The notes beneath the pieces were generated by a model. The model searched no databases, had not been told where the DNA came from, and saw nothing but the letters and a program-made list of their open reading frames with translations. Of a stretch of DNA of 64,000 bases, positions 44,706-53,978 are shown piece after piece. The stretch lies in contig JAFLTC010000006.1 in NCBI GenBank assembly GCA_022510615.1, positions 24,708 through 88,707 of the forward strand, given 5' to 3'. Every line of letters starts with the position of its first letter. Positions within the stretch are counted from its first letter, which is position 1. This DNA comes from Lachnospiraceae bacterium. Its GTDB lineage: Bacteria; Bacillota; Clostridia; Lachnospirales; Lachnospiraceae. A program made the translations under genes and the position numbers.

Positions 44706-47018
44706 ATGAGTGAACTGCCAAACAGAGTACTACCGGTGCTTGCATTGCGGGGAGTGACATTATTGCCGGGCATGCTGGTTCATTTAGATATTAGCAGAGA
44801 AATTTCCAAACGAGCAGTTGAGGAAGCAATGGCAGGGGATGGCATGATTTTTCTTGATGTTCAGACCGATGAGAAGCAGGAATTTCCCGCTGCGAAACAG
44901 GATTTGCATGACATTGGTGTCGTGGCAAAAATTCGTCAGGAGGTACGGCTGGAGGATAATTATATCCGCGTCATGTTTTCCACGAAAACTCGTGGAACTT
45001 TAATGGGACTTGCCCAGACAAAGCCGTATCTTGTGGGTTATATAGAACTCCATGAGGAGGAAGAGCCGGAGCATATTGACGAGATGGAAAAAGAGGCTAT
45101 GTGCCAGAATCTGAAGGAGTTTTACCGGGTTTATCTCAATGAAAACCCGCGAGCCGGAAGAAGTGCTCTGGATAAAATTGAAAAAACGAATGAACTTGGA
45201 AAGCTGGCGGATTTGATTGCGATGCATATCAGTATGGATTACAGGCAGAGGCAGGAGATTTTAGAATGTCTGGATTTGCAATGGCGCTATGAAAAAGTAG
45301 GTGCCATCTTATTAAATGCAGGAAATCTATTTCGTCTTCAGGAGGAATACCGCTCAAAAGTAAAAGCGGAGGTTGACAAAAACCAGAAGGAATATTTTCT
45401 CAGAGAGCAGATGAAGGTAATCCGCAGTGAGCTGGGGGAAGATGGAAAAGACGATTATGTCGGGAAGTATAAGCAGCAGCTGGAGCAGTTAGAGTGCAGT
45501 GATGAGGTGTACGGGGAAATCGAAGAAGAAATCAAACGCCTTTCGGGAATCCCTACCAGCTCTACCGAGCACATGCTTGCCAGAAAGTACATTGAAACGT
45601 TGTTAGCGCTCCCCTGGGATAAAATGTCAGAGGATAGAAATGATATAAAACATGCAGAACAAATTTTAGAGGAGGACCACTATGGACTGGAAAAGGTAAA
45701 AGAGAGAATTCTTGAATTTCTTGCCGTCCGCACCCTGACAAGGAAGGGCGACAGTCCGATTGTCTGTCTGGTGGGACCGCCGGGAACCGGTAAAACCTCG
45801 ATTGCCAAGTCAGTGGCGAGAGCGCTGGAAAAAAAGTATATCCGAATCTGCCTGGGCGGTGTCCGGGATGAAGCGGAAATACGAGGGCACAGACGTACCT
45901 ATGTCGGGGCTCTGCCGGGACGGTTTATTGATGGACTGAAAAAGGCCGGTGTTAAGAACCCATTAATTCTGCTGGATGAGATTGATAAAGTGAGCAGTGA
46001 TTATAGGGGAGATACCGCCTCTGCCCTGCTAGAGGTGTTAGACCCGGAGCAGAACCGGAATTTTGTGGACCACTACGTGGAACTGCCGGTGGATTTATCG
46101 GAGGCGTTATTTATCTGTACGGCAAATTCTACAGACAGCATTCCCCGTCCGCTACTGGACCGTATGGAGCTGATTTCCATTGCCGGTTATACGAAAAACG
46201 AAAAATTTCATATTGGCAAGGACTATCTTGTGGAAAAGCAGTTGGAGAAAAACGGACTGAAACGAAAACAGTTGAAAATAAATGATACGGCACTCAGAGA
46301 AATTATTTCCGGTTATACAAAAGAAGCGGGAGTCAGAGAGTTGGAGCGTCAGATCGGGAAAATCTGTCGCCGGACCGCAAAACAGATACTGGAAGAAAAG
46401 ACGGACTCCGTCCGGGTAACGTCTAGAAATATTACCGAATTTCTTGGCAAGAAGAAATATCGTACGAAACTTGCCAATAAAAAAGATGATGTAGGTATTG
46501 TCAGAGGTTTGGCATGGACAGAAGTCGGAGGCGATACATTAGAGATAGAGGTCAATACGATGCCGGGCGAGGGAAACCTTGTGCTTACAGGACAGTTAGG
46601 GGATGTGATGAAGGAATCTGCTCAGATTGCCCTAAGTCTTGTGCGTGCCTGTCTGGTAAGCCGGGATGAATTTTTTAAAACCCATGACTTTCATCTTCAT
46701 GTACCGGAAGGGGCAGTGCCAAAGGATGGACCATCCGCCGGTGTTACCATGGCGACAGCAATATATTCGGCAGTGTCCGGTAAAAAGGTTATGCGTAAGG
46801 CTGCCATGACAGGAGAAATTACCCTGCGGGGTCGTGTACTTGCTATCGGCGGTTTAAAGGAGAAACTTTTGGCGGCAAAACTGGCAGGAATTGAAATTGT
46901 TTTCGTGCCAAAGGAAAATCGCCCGGATGTGGAGGAACTGGAAAGTGAAATCACAGAGGGACTGACGATTCATTATGCTGAAAAAATACAGGATATATGG
47001 AAACTTGTGTTGATGTAA
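44706..47018 (+). CDS. lon: ATP-dependent Lon protease
   Basis: Homo-oligomeric AAA+ serine protease, 770 residues. The N-terminal LON substrate-binding domain (LPNRVLPVLALRGVTLLPGM) and coiled coil are followed by the AAA domain (GPPGTGKTS; LILLDEIDKVSSDYRGD). The S16 peptidase domain has the catalytic dyad Ser677 (PKDGPSAG) and Lys720 (IGGLKEK). Start ATG 44706 after GGAGGT. It follows clpX by 17 nt in the same cluster. Confidence 0.97.
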   Translation: MSELPNRVLPVLALRGVTLLPGMLVHLDISREISKRAVEEAMAGDGMIFLDVQTDEKQEFPAAKQDLHDIGVVAKIRQEVRLEDNYIRVMFSTKTRGTLMGLAQTKPYLVGYIELHEEEEPEHIDEMEKEAMCQNLKEFYRVYLNENPRAGRSALDKIEKTNELGKLADLIAMHISMDYRQRQEILECLDLQWRYEKVGAILLNAGNLFRLQEEYRSKVKAEVDKNQKEYFLREQMKVIRSELGEDGKDDYVGKYKQQLEQLECSDEVYGEIEEEIKRLSGIPTSSTEHMLARKYIETLLALPWDKMSEDRNDIKHAEQILEEDHYGLEKVKERILEFLAVRTLTRKGDSPIVCLVGPPGTGKTSIAKSVARALEKKYIRICLGGVRDEAEIRGHRRTYVGALPGRFIDGLKKAGVKNPLILLDEIDKVSSDYRGDTASALLEVLDPEQNRNFVDHYVELPVDLSEALFICTANSTDSIPRPLLDRMELISIAGYTKNEKFHIGKDYLVEKQLEKNGLKRKQLKINDTALREIISGYTKEAGVRELERQIGKICRRTAKQILEEKTDSVRVTSRNITEFLGKKKYRTKLANKKDDVGIVRGLAWTEVGGDTLEIEVNTMPGEGNLVLTGQLGDVMKESAQIALSLVRACLVSRDEFFKTHDFHLHVPEGAVPKDGPSAGVTMATAIYSAVSGKKVMRKAAMTGEITLRGRVLAIGGLKEKLLAAKLAGIEIVFVPKENRPDVEELESEITEGLTIHYAEKIQDIWKLVLM

Positions 47019-47046
47019 GGAATAGTGTGATAGAAAGGATGGAACT

Positions 47047-47640
47047 ATGGTAATTCAATCACTGGAACTGGAGACGGTATGTGGGATTACCAGCAGTCTG
47101 CCACAACACGATAAGATTGAAATGGCATTCTGGGGACGTTCCAACGTGGGGAAGTCCTCTCTTTTGAACTGTCTCTGGAATCGGAAATCCATGGCAAGAA
47201 TTTCTTCACAGCCGGGAAAGACCCAGACCATTAATTACTATAATGTGAATGACCGGTGTTATATGGTGGATTTGCCGGGATATGGCTATGCCAAAGTGTC
47301 AAAGGAAACGGCGGCAAAATGGATGAAGATGATAGAAAAGTATCTTTCCACCTCCGTTGCTCTCCGTGTAGTTTTTCAACTTGTGGATATACGGCACGAA
47401 CCGTCTAAAAAGGACATTGAGGTTTACCGAATGTTATATGAAATGGGCTTTAATCCATTGATTATTGCGACAAAATCCGATAAAATCAGCAAAAATACAA
47501 AGCAAAAAAATATTGCCATTATAAGGAAGGCACTGGGGGCTTCCCCGGAGACGCCGATTCTTCCCTTTTCTGCGGTGACAAAGGAAGGAAGAGAGGAAAT
47601 CTGGGAATATATCGATTATTTTGTAAAGGAGATTTCGTGA
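47047..47640 (+). CDS. engB: Ribosome-assembly GTPase EngB (YsxC)
   Basis: A 197-residue GTPase needed for late 50S assembly. G1 is GRSNVGKSS (30-38), G2 lies around SQPGKTQTINYY, G3 is DLPGYGYAKVS, G4 is TKSDK and G5 is FSAVTKEG. Its place after lon is common in Firmicutes. The ATG follows AAGGATGGAACT. cysE begins 3 nt after the stop. Confidence 0.96.
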   Translation: MVIQSLELETVCGITSSLPQHDKIEMAFWGRSNVGKSSLLNCLWNRKSMARISSQPGKTQTINYYNVNDRCYMVDLPGYGYAKVSKETAAKWMKMIEKYLSTSVALRVVFQLVDIRHEPSKKDIEVYRMLYEMGFNPLIIATKSDKISKNTKQKNIAIIRKALGASPETPILPFSAVTKEGREEIWEYIDYFVKEIS

Positions 47641-47643
47641 TAT

Positions 47644-48525
47644 ATGGAAGGGGAAACGAAACAGAGTATCGAACAGGTGGCACGACGTATTGCCGCCCAG
47701 TATGAGAATAATGATCTTCTCTGTGGCAGGGAGGGACTCACGCTTCCTGACAGGAGTGTTATTATTGAAATGCTGAAGGATTTACGAAAAATTATGTTTC
47801 CGGGATATTTTGGTAACATAGATTTAAAGGCCGGACTGACAGAATATTTTGTGGGTGATAGTCTGATAAAGCTGGGAGATGAACTGATACGTCAGGTACG
47901 AAGAGCCCTTGCCTATTGCAAAAAGGATGTGTCAAGAGCAGAAGAAATCAGCAGAGAGTTTATCGAATCCCTGCCGGGTATACAGGAGTATCTGTTAAAA
48001 GATGTTCAGGCGGGCTTTGACGGGGATCCGGCGGCAAAAAGCAAGGAGGGAGTTATTTTTTCCTATCCGGGTCTCTATGCTATTTTTGTATACCGGATTG
48101 CTCATGAATTATACAAGAGAGACGTTCCATTCATTCCCCGCATCATGACAGAGTATGCCCACAGTCGTACGGGAATTGATATCAACTCGGGAGCGCAGAT
48201 TGGAGAGTATTTCTTTATTGACCATGGAACCGGTGTGGTAATCGGAGAGACCACGGTGATTGGCAATCATGTTAAGCTGTATCAGGGTGTGACACTGGGG
48301 GCTCTTTCTACGAGAAAGGGGCAGAAGCTTCGGAATGTAAAGCGGCATCCTACTATTGAGGATAACGTTACGATATATGCTAATTCTACGATTCTCGGTG
48401 GCGAGACGGTGATTGGACACGATTCTGTTATCAGTGGAAATGCTTTTATTGTGGAATCGGTACCGGCAGGAACGAAGGTCAGTGTCAAGACACCGGAACT
48501 AAAGATGTCGGCGCAAAAGGATTAG
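47644..48525 (+). CDS. cysE: Serine O-acetyltransferase
   Basis: Makes O-acetyl-L-serine for cysteine synthesis. The 293-residue protein has a helical N-terminal half and a left-handed beta-helix C-terminal half of hexapeptide repeats (GIDINSGAQIGEYFFIDHGT, VVIGETTVIGNHV, PTIEDNVTIYANSTILGG). The His-Asp pair in FIDHG is part of the active site. It is of the longer EpsC-like type. The ATG is 3 nt after engB, so it is probably coupled to it. No cysK lies nearby. Confidence 0.93.
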   Translation: MEGETKQSIEQVARRIAAQYENNDLLCGREGLTLPDRSVIIEMLKDLRKIMFPGYFGNIDLKAGLTEYFVGDSLIKLGDELIRQVRRALAYCKKDVSRAEEISREFIESLPGIQEYLLKDVQAGFDGDPAAKSKEGVIFSYPGLYAIFVYRIAHELYKRDVPFIPRIMTEYAHSRTGIDINSGAQIGEYFFIDHGTGVVIGETTVIGNHVKLYQGVTLGALSTRKGQKLRNVKRHPTIEDNVTIYANSTILGGETVIGHDSVISGNAFIVESVPAGTKVSVKTPELKMSAQKD

Positions 48526-48547
48526 AAGAGGTCGGGATGGAGAACAT

Positions 48548-49177
48548 ATGACGAAAAAGCAACGTGCAAAAGAAATTATCGAACGCATGGAAACGGAATA
48601 TCCATTGGCAGACTGCACGCTGGATTACGACGAGGCATGGAAGCTGTTAGTAAGTGTCCGTCTGGCAGCCCAGTGTACCGATGCCAGAGTCAATATTGTC
48701 GTGAAGGATTTATATGCGAAATATCCTTCCCCGGCTGCTCTGGCAGCGGCGACAGAGGATGAGATAGAAGCTATCGTAAAGCCCTGTGGACTGGGAAGAA
48801 GTAAGGCAAGGGATATTCATAAATGTATGAAGATACTGGTGGAGCAGTATGACGGCAGGGTGCCGGATGATTTTGATGCCCTGTTAAAGCTGCCGGGAGT
48901 AGGTAGAAAAAGTGCCAACCTGATTATGGGGGACGTTTTTGGTAAGCCTGCCATTGTGACAGATACCCACTGCATTCGTCTGGTAAACCGCATGGGACTG
49001 GTGGAGGGTATCAAAGAGCCCAAAAAGGTGGAGATGGAACTGTGGAAAATCATTCCCGGAGAGAAAGGAAGCGATTTCTGCCACCGTCTGGTACATCATG
49101 GCCGTGAGGTCTGTACTGCCAGAACCGCTCATTGTGAGCAGTGCTGCCTGAATGATATTTGCAAAAAGAAATTATGA
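48548..49177 (+). CDS. nth: Endonuclease III
   Basis: Base-excision repair glycosylase and AP lyase for oxidised pyrimidines. The 209-residue protein has the helix-hairpin-helix LPGVGRKSAN with catalytic Lys121, and Asp139 in VTDTH. The [4Fe-4S] motif is C-x6-C-x2-C-x5-C at the C-terminus (CTARTAHCEQCCLNDIC). Start after GGGATGGAG. It ends the tig-to-nth series and faces the CmpB-like gene. Confidence 0.96.
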   Translation: MTKKQRAKEIIERMETEYPLADCTLDYDEAWKLLVSVRLAAQCTDARVNIVVKDLYAKYPSPAALAAATEDEIEAIVKPCGLGRSKARDIHKCMKILVEQYDGRVPDDFDALLKLPGVGRKSANLIMGDVFGKPAIVTDTHCIRLVNRMGLVEGIKEPKKVEMELWKIIPGEKGSDFCHRLVHHGREVCTARTAHCEQCCLNDICKKKL

Positions 49178-49183
49178 AAAAGG

Positions 49184-49208
49184 GAGTGAGACATATCATG
49201 CCTCACTC
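49184..49208. terminator. Possible hairpin terminator between nth and the CmpB-like gene
   Basis: GAGTGAG-acatatcatgc-CTCACTC followed after 7 nt by T6. It overlaps the last codons of the minus-strand gene. Tail spacing is poor, so confidence is moderate. Confidence 0.45.
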
Positions 49209-49606
49209 AGTAACATTTTTTCATACATCAGACCAACAAGAAACCATAGAGGGGCATAGTCGAAACGGACGATGCCCTTATAATTTGCCTTGGATGCACT
49301 GTAATCCCATGGACAACACCCCTTTTTCTTTAAAAGGCTGCCGGTGCCATACTCTGTTAGAAAAATACAGGCCGTGTAAACCGAGCCCCGGAGCAATACA
49401 TGTTTTCCTTTCAGCAGCTGGCACAAGGGCTCCATCATGCTGGCCATACCATAGATGGGAAACATCCAGATTGAGGTCTCACAGGGCATCTTTTTGTCCT
49501 TGCCACTGCAAAGAGAGCCACAGCCGGTCCAGAAGCATTCAATCCCCCATCCCACGAGACCGCATTTCAAAAAATTCTTAGTTTGTTTTTTCATTTTCTT
49601 ATTCAC
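49196..49606 (-). CDS. CmpB-like (putative ABC-transporter type IV) membrane protein
   Basis: A 136-residue membrane protein resembling the ABC_trans_CmpB family. It has the typical GWGIECFWTGCGSL near the N-terminus, then SIWMFPIYGMASMMEPL and a last hydrophobic segment APLWFLVGLMYEKML. The start is GTG at 49606, 10 nt after AAAGGAG; an ATG four codons later is the alternative. It is transcribed alone, probably from TATACT at 49634-49639 (minus strand; weak -35). The transported substrate, if any, is unknown. Confidence 0.78.
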   Translation of the reverse strand: MNKKMKKQTKNFLKCGLVGWGIECFWTGCGSLCSGKDKKMPCETSIWMFPIYGMASMMEPLCQLLKGKHVLLRGSVYTACIFLTEYGTGSLLKKKGCCPWDYSASKANYKGIVRFDYAPLWFLVGLMYEKMLLSEA

Positions 49607-49649
49607 AAAAAGTTCACTCCTTTATTTACGGATAGTATACCCTGAATTG

Positions 49650-49678
49650 TTGATAATAAACCATAAATCTGCTATACT
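49650..49678 (+). promoter_or_regulatory. Promoter of the DUF1015 gene
   Basis: TTGATA (49650-49655) and TATACT (49673-49678), 17-nt spacer, 33 nt before the ATG. Confidence 0.75.
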
Positions 49679-49710
49679 GGAAGAAGAATTTTACAGTAGG
49701 AGGACAGACC

Positions 49711-50946
49711 ATGGCAGTAATCAGACCATTTCAATCTGTGCGGCCGGCAGCGGACGTGGCAGACCGGGTAGCAGCTCTGCCCTATGACGTATATAACAGA
49801 CGGGAGGCAAAGGCTGAGGTAGAAAGGGAACCCTATTCCTTTTTAAAGATTGACCGTGCGGAGACAAGCTTTGATGACTCCGTGGATACCTATGCGCCGG
49901 AGGTGTATGAAAAGGCGAAGGAGCTTTTACAGGAAGATATAAAAAAGGGCATTTATGAAAAGGATAGCGACAGTGCCTATTATATTTATGAGCTTACGAT
50001 GGATGGGCGTTCCCAGACGGGATTAGTAGCCTGTGCTTCCGTGGACGACTATGTGAATCATGTCATTAAAAAACATGAAAACACAAGGGCGGACAAGGAA
50101 TTGGACCGGATTACCCATGTGGATACCTGTGGTGCCCAGACAGGACCGATTTTTTTGGCGTATCGCTCAGAGGCGGTTATTAATGAAATTGTGGAACGGG
50201 CAAAGAAAGAAAAACCACTCTATGACTTTACGGCGGTTGACGGTATTTCTCACCGGGTATGGAAAATCGCTGATGGTCCGGATATAGAAAAAATTGCAGA
50301 GACCTTTGAGGGGATGCAGCAGATTTATATTGCAGACGGACATCACAGAGCAGCCTCTGCGGTGAAAGTGGGACTAAAGAGACGAGAGGAAAATCCGGAA
50401 CATACCGGGAAGGAGGAGTATAACTTCTTTTTGTCGGTACTGTTTCCTCACGACCAGCTGATGATTATGGATTATAACCGTACAGTAAAGGATTTGAACG
50501 GTCTGAGTAAAGAAGCCTTTTTGAGTAAAATATCAGAGCACTTTCAGGTAGAACCGGCAGATGGACCGGTAAAACCGGAGAAAAAAGGTGTCTTTGGCAT
50601 GTATATGGAAAAACAGTGGTACTGCCTGACGGCAAAAGAGGTCCTTTTTGAGGGCAAGGATGCGGTGGGACGTCTGGACGTTTCTATACTGCAGGATTAT
50701 CTATTGGGACCGGTACTTGGTATCGGGGATCCGAGGACGGATGCCCGGATTGATTTTATCGGGGGAATCCGGGGGCTCACGGAACTGGAAAAAAGGGCGG
50801 ACAGTGATATGAAGGTTTCCTTTTCCCTGTATCCGACCTCGATTACCGAGTTATTTGATGTAGCGGATAACGGACTTTTGATGCCGCCGAAATCGACATG
50901 GTTTGAGCCGAAGCTTCGCAGCGGCCTGTTTATACATGAGATTTAG
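49711..50946 (+). CDS. DUF1015 family protein
   Basis: A 411-residue cytoplasmic protein of the DUF1015 (COG4198) family. It opens VIRPFQSVRPAADVADRVAA-LPYDVYNRREA, has YYIYELTMDGRSQTGLVA, and carries IADGHHRAASA, a DGxHR-like motif also seen in the ParB/sulfiredoxin-type fold. The family often sits next to serine biosynthesis genes in Clostridia, which is not the case here. Biochemical role not assigned. AGGAGG precedes the ATG. A DUF624 gene follows after 23 nt. Confidence 0.85.
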   Translation: MAVIRPFQSVRPAADVADRVAALPYDVYNRREAKAEVEREPYSFLKIDRAETSFDDSVDTYAPEVYEKAKELLQEDIKKGIYEKDSDSAYYIYELTMDGRSQTGLVACASVDDYVNHVIKKHENTRADKELDRITHVDTCGAQTGPIFLAYRSEAVINEIVERAKKEKPLYDFTAVDGISHRVWKIADGPDIEKIAETFEGMQQIYIADGHHRAASAVKVGLKRREENPEHTGKEEYNFFLSVLFPHDQLMIMDYNRTVKDLNGLSKEAFLSKISEHFQVEPADGPVKPEKKGVFGMYMEKQWYCLTAKEVLFEGKDAVGRLDVSILQDYLLGPVLGIGDPRTDARIDFIGGIRGLTELEKRADSDMKVSFSLYPTSITELFDVADNGLLMPPKSTWFEPKLRSGLFIHEI

Positions 50947-50969
50947 TTGAGAAAGGAAAGGGAAAATCA

Positions 50970-51647
50970 ATGGACAGATTTTTTAATTCGGATAATGCGG
51001 TGATGCGTGCCTTAAGTAAGATTTTCGATATGGGCTGGCTCTCCCTGATTTATCTTGTATTCTGCATTCCTGTGTTTACCATCGGAGCTGCCACTACCTC
51101 GCTGTATTATGTCAGTGCCAAGGTACTTCGTCATAACAGAAGTTATGTCTGGCGGGAATTTTGGAGCAGTTTTAAGGGAAACTTCCGGCAGTCAACGATT
51201 GTGTGGGTCATAATGCTGCTTGTGTATTTACTACTGATCTGGAATATTCAGGTTATGGGAATTACCGATGAGGCGTCGGAATATGGAGGCTATTTTGCCG
51301 GAGCATATCTTGCCATGATGATTGTGATTGCCTGCATCGGCTGCTATGTATTTCCGATTATGTCCCGCTTTGCCATGAAGATTACCCATATATTGCGGCT
51401 CAGTCTGTACTGTGCCTTCCGCCATATTATTCATACGGTAGTTTTGCTTGCAATTATACTGCTAGCGGGATTTGGTATCTATGTTGCAATCTACACACAG
51501 ATTATCGTGATGTTTTTAATTGTGCCGGGACTGGCAGGATTTTTATATACTTTTCCGATGGAACATGTCATGAAAAAATATATGCCGAAGCAGGAGAAGA
51601 AATTTACCGAGGACGGCGAGGAAATTGTGGAGTGGTATAACGAATAG
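50970..51647 (+). CDS. YesL-like DUF624 membrane protein
   Basis: A 225-residue protein with five or so membrane segments. The start MDRFFNSDNAVMRALSKIFD followed by LSLIYLVFCIPVFTIGAATT is the hallmark of DUF624/YesL. In B. subtilis relatives lie in rhamnogalacturonan operons; function is unknown. The C-terminus is short and acidic. A palindromic repeat lies between it and glgB. Confidence 0.82.
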   Translation: MDRFFNSDNAVMRALSKIFDMGWLSLIYLVFCIPVFTIGAATTSLYYVSAKVLRHNRSYVWREFWSSFKGNFRQSTIVWVIMLLVYLLLIWNIQVMGITDEASEYGGYFAGAYLAMMIVIACIGCYVFPIMSRFAMKITHILRLSLYCAFRHIIHTVVLLAIILLAGFGIYVAIYTQIIVMFLIVPGLAGFLYTFPMEHVMKKYMPKQEKKFTEDGEEIVEWYNE

Positions 51648-51648
51648 A

Positions 51649-51671
51649 AGCATAACGGTGTCGTTATGCCA
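51649..51671. repeat. Dispersed palindromic repeat, copy 6
   Basis: GCATAACG-gtgt-CGTTATGC (51650-51669), the AY/RT variant of the family, directly before a GGAATGGAGG ribosome-binding site (51677-51686). Confidence 0.65.
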
Positions 51672-51693
51672 GTAATGGAATGGAGGAGTGGAT

Positions 51694-53949
51694 ATGGCGA
51701 TTCAGTTGGATGATTTGATGCAGTGGCCGGAAATTGAGGCATTGGAATATGCTGAGTGCGACCAGCCGGAGCAGGTGCTGGGAGCCCGTATGGCGGATAA
51801 ATCCCATGTGCTGATTACTGCTTTTTTTCCGGAGGCGGACAAGGTAAGTGTGCGCGTAAAGGATAAGAAAAAGGAATATAATATGACAAAAATGGATGAG
51901 GAGGGATATTTCGCCGTATTGATTCCGGAGAGGAAAATTCCGGAGTATCTGTTTTTGATAAAGATGGGGAAAGAAATCATAGAGCGACTGGACAGTTATT
52001 CCATAGAGTCGCAGATAGACAGTATGGATATGAGTCAGTTTAATCATGGTGTCCATGATACGATTTATGAAAAGCTGGGCGCACATCCCATGACGATTCA
52101 GGGAGTTTCAGGTACATATTTTGCTGTTTGGGCGCCAAATGCCAGAGCAGTGAGTGTCGTGGGGGATTTTAATCAATGGGATAACAGACTTCACCCGATG
52201 AAAAAGCTTGCCGACGCCGGCATCTACGAGCTTTTTATCCCCGGTGTAGGCTGTGGAGAACTTTATAAATATGAGATTTTAGGCAACACCGGCAAAAGGG
52301 TGATGAAGGCGGACCCCTTTGGCAATTATGCGGAAAAACGTCCCCATACTGCCAGCATTGTATGGGATTTAGAACGATATTCCTGGCAGGATAAGGACTG
52401 GATGGAAGCCCGGAAGAAATGGAAGATGAAAAGGGAACCGATGTTGATTTATGAGGTGGCATTGGGAAGTTTCAGGAAACCGCCGGTGGAGGATGAGGAG
52501 GAAAAAGAGGCATTTTGTAACTATCGGGAAATCGCAACTCTGCTCTGTGATTACTGCCTGGAAATGGGATACACCCATGTGGAGCTATTACCGGTTATGG
52601 AGCATCCGCTTGATGGTTCCTGGGGGTATCAGGTTACCGGATATTATGCACCGACCTCCCGGTATGGAACACCGGAAGATTTTATGTACTTTGTCGATTA
52701 TTTGCATCAGCACGGAATCGGTGTGATTCTGGATTGGGTGCCGGCTCATTTCCCGAAGGATGAGCATGGACTGGCACGATTTGACGGAACATGCCTGTTT
52801 GAGCATCTGGACCCTCGTCAGGGAGAGCATCCACATTGGGGAACACTGATTTATAATTACGGAAGACCGCAGGTGGCGAACTTCCTTATTGCCAATGCCT
52901 TGTTCTGGCTGGAAAAATTCCACGCAGACGGACTCCGTATGGATGCGGTTGCTTCCATGCTCTATTTGGACTATGGAAAAAATGACGGTGAATGGGTGGC
53001 CAATATGTATGGCGGTCATGAAAACCTGGAAGCCATAGATTTTTTACAGAAATTGAATAAAAAAATTCATGCCAGAAAGGATGGCTCCTTATCCATTGCC
53101 GAGGAATCCACAGCGTGGAGTATGGTGACCGGAGATGTATCAAAGGGCGGACTCGGTTTTGATTTGAAGTGGAATATGGGCTGGATGAATGATTTTTTAG
53201 AGTATATGCGGACGGATCCACTGTTTCGTAAAGGTCGTCATGGCATGCTGACTTTCAGTATGATGTATCAGTATTCAGAGGAATATATTCTCGTACTCAG
53301 CCATGATGAGGTGGTACATATGAAGGGTTCCATGTATACGAAGATGCCGGGCTCTCCGGCGGATAAATTTGCCAGTCTGCGGCTGTCCTATGGCTATATG
53401 GCAGCTCATCCCGGAAAAAAACTTCTCTTTATGGGTCAGGAGTTTGGGCAGGAGAGAGAGTGGAGCGAGGAGCGCAGCTTAGACTGGAATTTGTTAGAAC
53501 CGACGGAGGATGGAATGTCGGAAAATGAAAAGCTGCGTCAGTATGTCAGCATTCTGAACCAGTTTTACCGTCTGCATCCGGCTATGTATAGGGAGGATTC
53601 CCGTCCTGCCGGTTTTGAGTGGATCAGTACACTGGACGCAGACCGGAGTGTCATTGCTTTTCTCAGAAAATGTAAGGATGAGACACTTTTAGTCCTCTGC
53701 AACTTTACACCGGTGGCCCATGAAAAATTCCGTGTGGGAGTACCATTTGTCGGTAAATATAAGGAGATTTTTAACAGCGATGCGGAAGAATACGGCGGAA
53801 CCGGTTTTACCAATCCAAGACTCAAGCAGTCAAAGCGGGTAAAATGGGATGGCAGACTGAATTCCATTGAATGCCGTCTGGCACCGTTATCCATACAGAT
53901 ATTCAACTGTACAAAGGAGAATAAAAAGAAAACAGACAGGGCAAAATAG
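51694..53949 (+). CDS. glgB: 1,4-alpha-glucan branching enzyme
   Basis: Introduces alpha-1,6 branches into glycogen. The 751-residue protein has an N-terminal region, a CBM48 module (GTYFAVWAPNARAVSVVGDF) and a GH13 catalytic barrel. The nucleophile is Asp417 (GLRMDAVAS), the acid lies in AEES (469-472), and LSHDEVVHMKGSM supplies the third Asp. The C-terminal all-beta domain ends LAPLSIQIF. Start ATG 51694, 7 nt after GGAGG. No other glycogen gene is in the window. Confidence 0.95.
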   Translation: MAIQLDDLMQWPEIEALEYAECDQPEQVLGARMADKSHVLITAFFPEADKVSVRVKDKKKEYNMTKMDEEGYFAVLIPERKIPEYLFLIKMGKEIIERLDSYSIESQIDSMDMSQFNHGVHDTIYEKLGAHPMTIQGVSGTYFAVWAPNARAVSVVGDFNQWDNRLHPMKKLADAGIYELFIPGVGCGELYKYEILGNTGKRVMKADPFGNYAEKRPHTASIVWDLERYSWQDKDWMEARKKWKMKREPMLIYEVALGSFRKPPVEDEEEKEAFCNYREIATLLCDYCLEMGYTHVELLPVMEHPLDGSWGYQVTGYYAPTSRYGTPEDFMYFVDYLHQHGIGVILDWVPAHFPKDEHGLARFDGTCLFEHLDPRQGEHPHWGTLIYNYGRPQVANFLIANALFWLEKFHADGLRMDAVASMLYLDYGKNDGEWVANMYGGHENLEAIDFLQKLNKKIHARKDGSLSIAEESTAWSMVTGDVSKGGLGFDLKWNMGWMNDFLEYMRTDPLFRKGRHGMLTFSMMYQYSEEYILVLSHDEVVHMKGSMYTKMPGSPADKFASLRLSYGYMAAHPGKKLLFMGQEFGQEREWSEERSLDWNLLEPTEDGMSENEKLRQYVSILNQFYRLHPAMYREDSRPAGFEWISTLDADRSVIAFLRKCKDETLLVLCNFTPVAHEKFRVGVPFVGKYKEIFNSDAEEYGGTGFTNPRLKQSKRVKWDGRLNSIECRLAPLSIQIFNCTKENKKKTDRAK

Positions 53950-53978
53950 TGGCATATTACAGCATAGGAGAGTTTGCC

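Noticed and set aside
49159..49581. 140-codon plus-strand frame overlapping the end of nth
   Set aside because: It is antisense to the CmpB-like gene, whose minus-strand translation matches a membrane family and has a good start.
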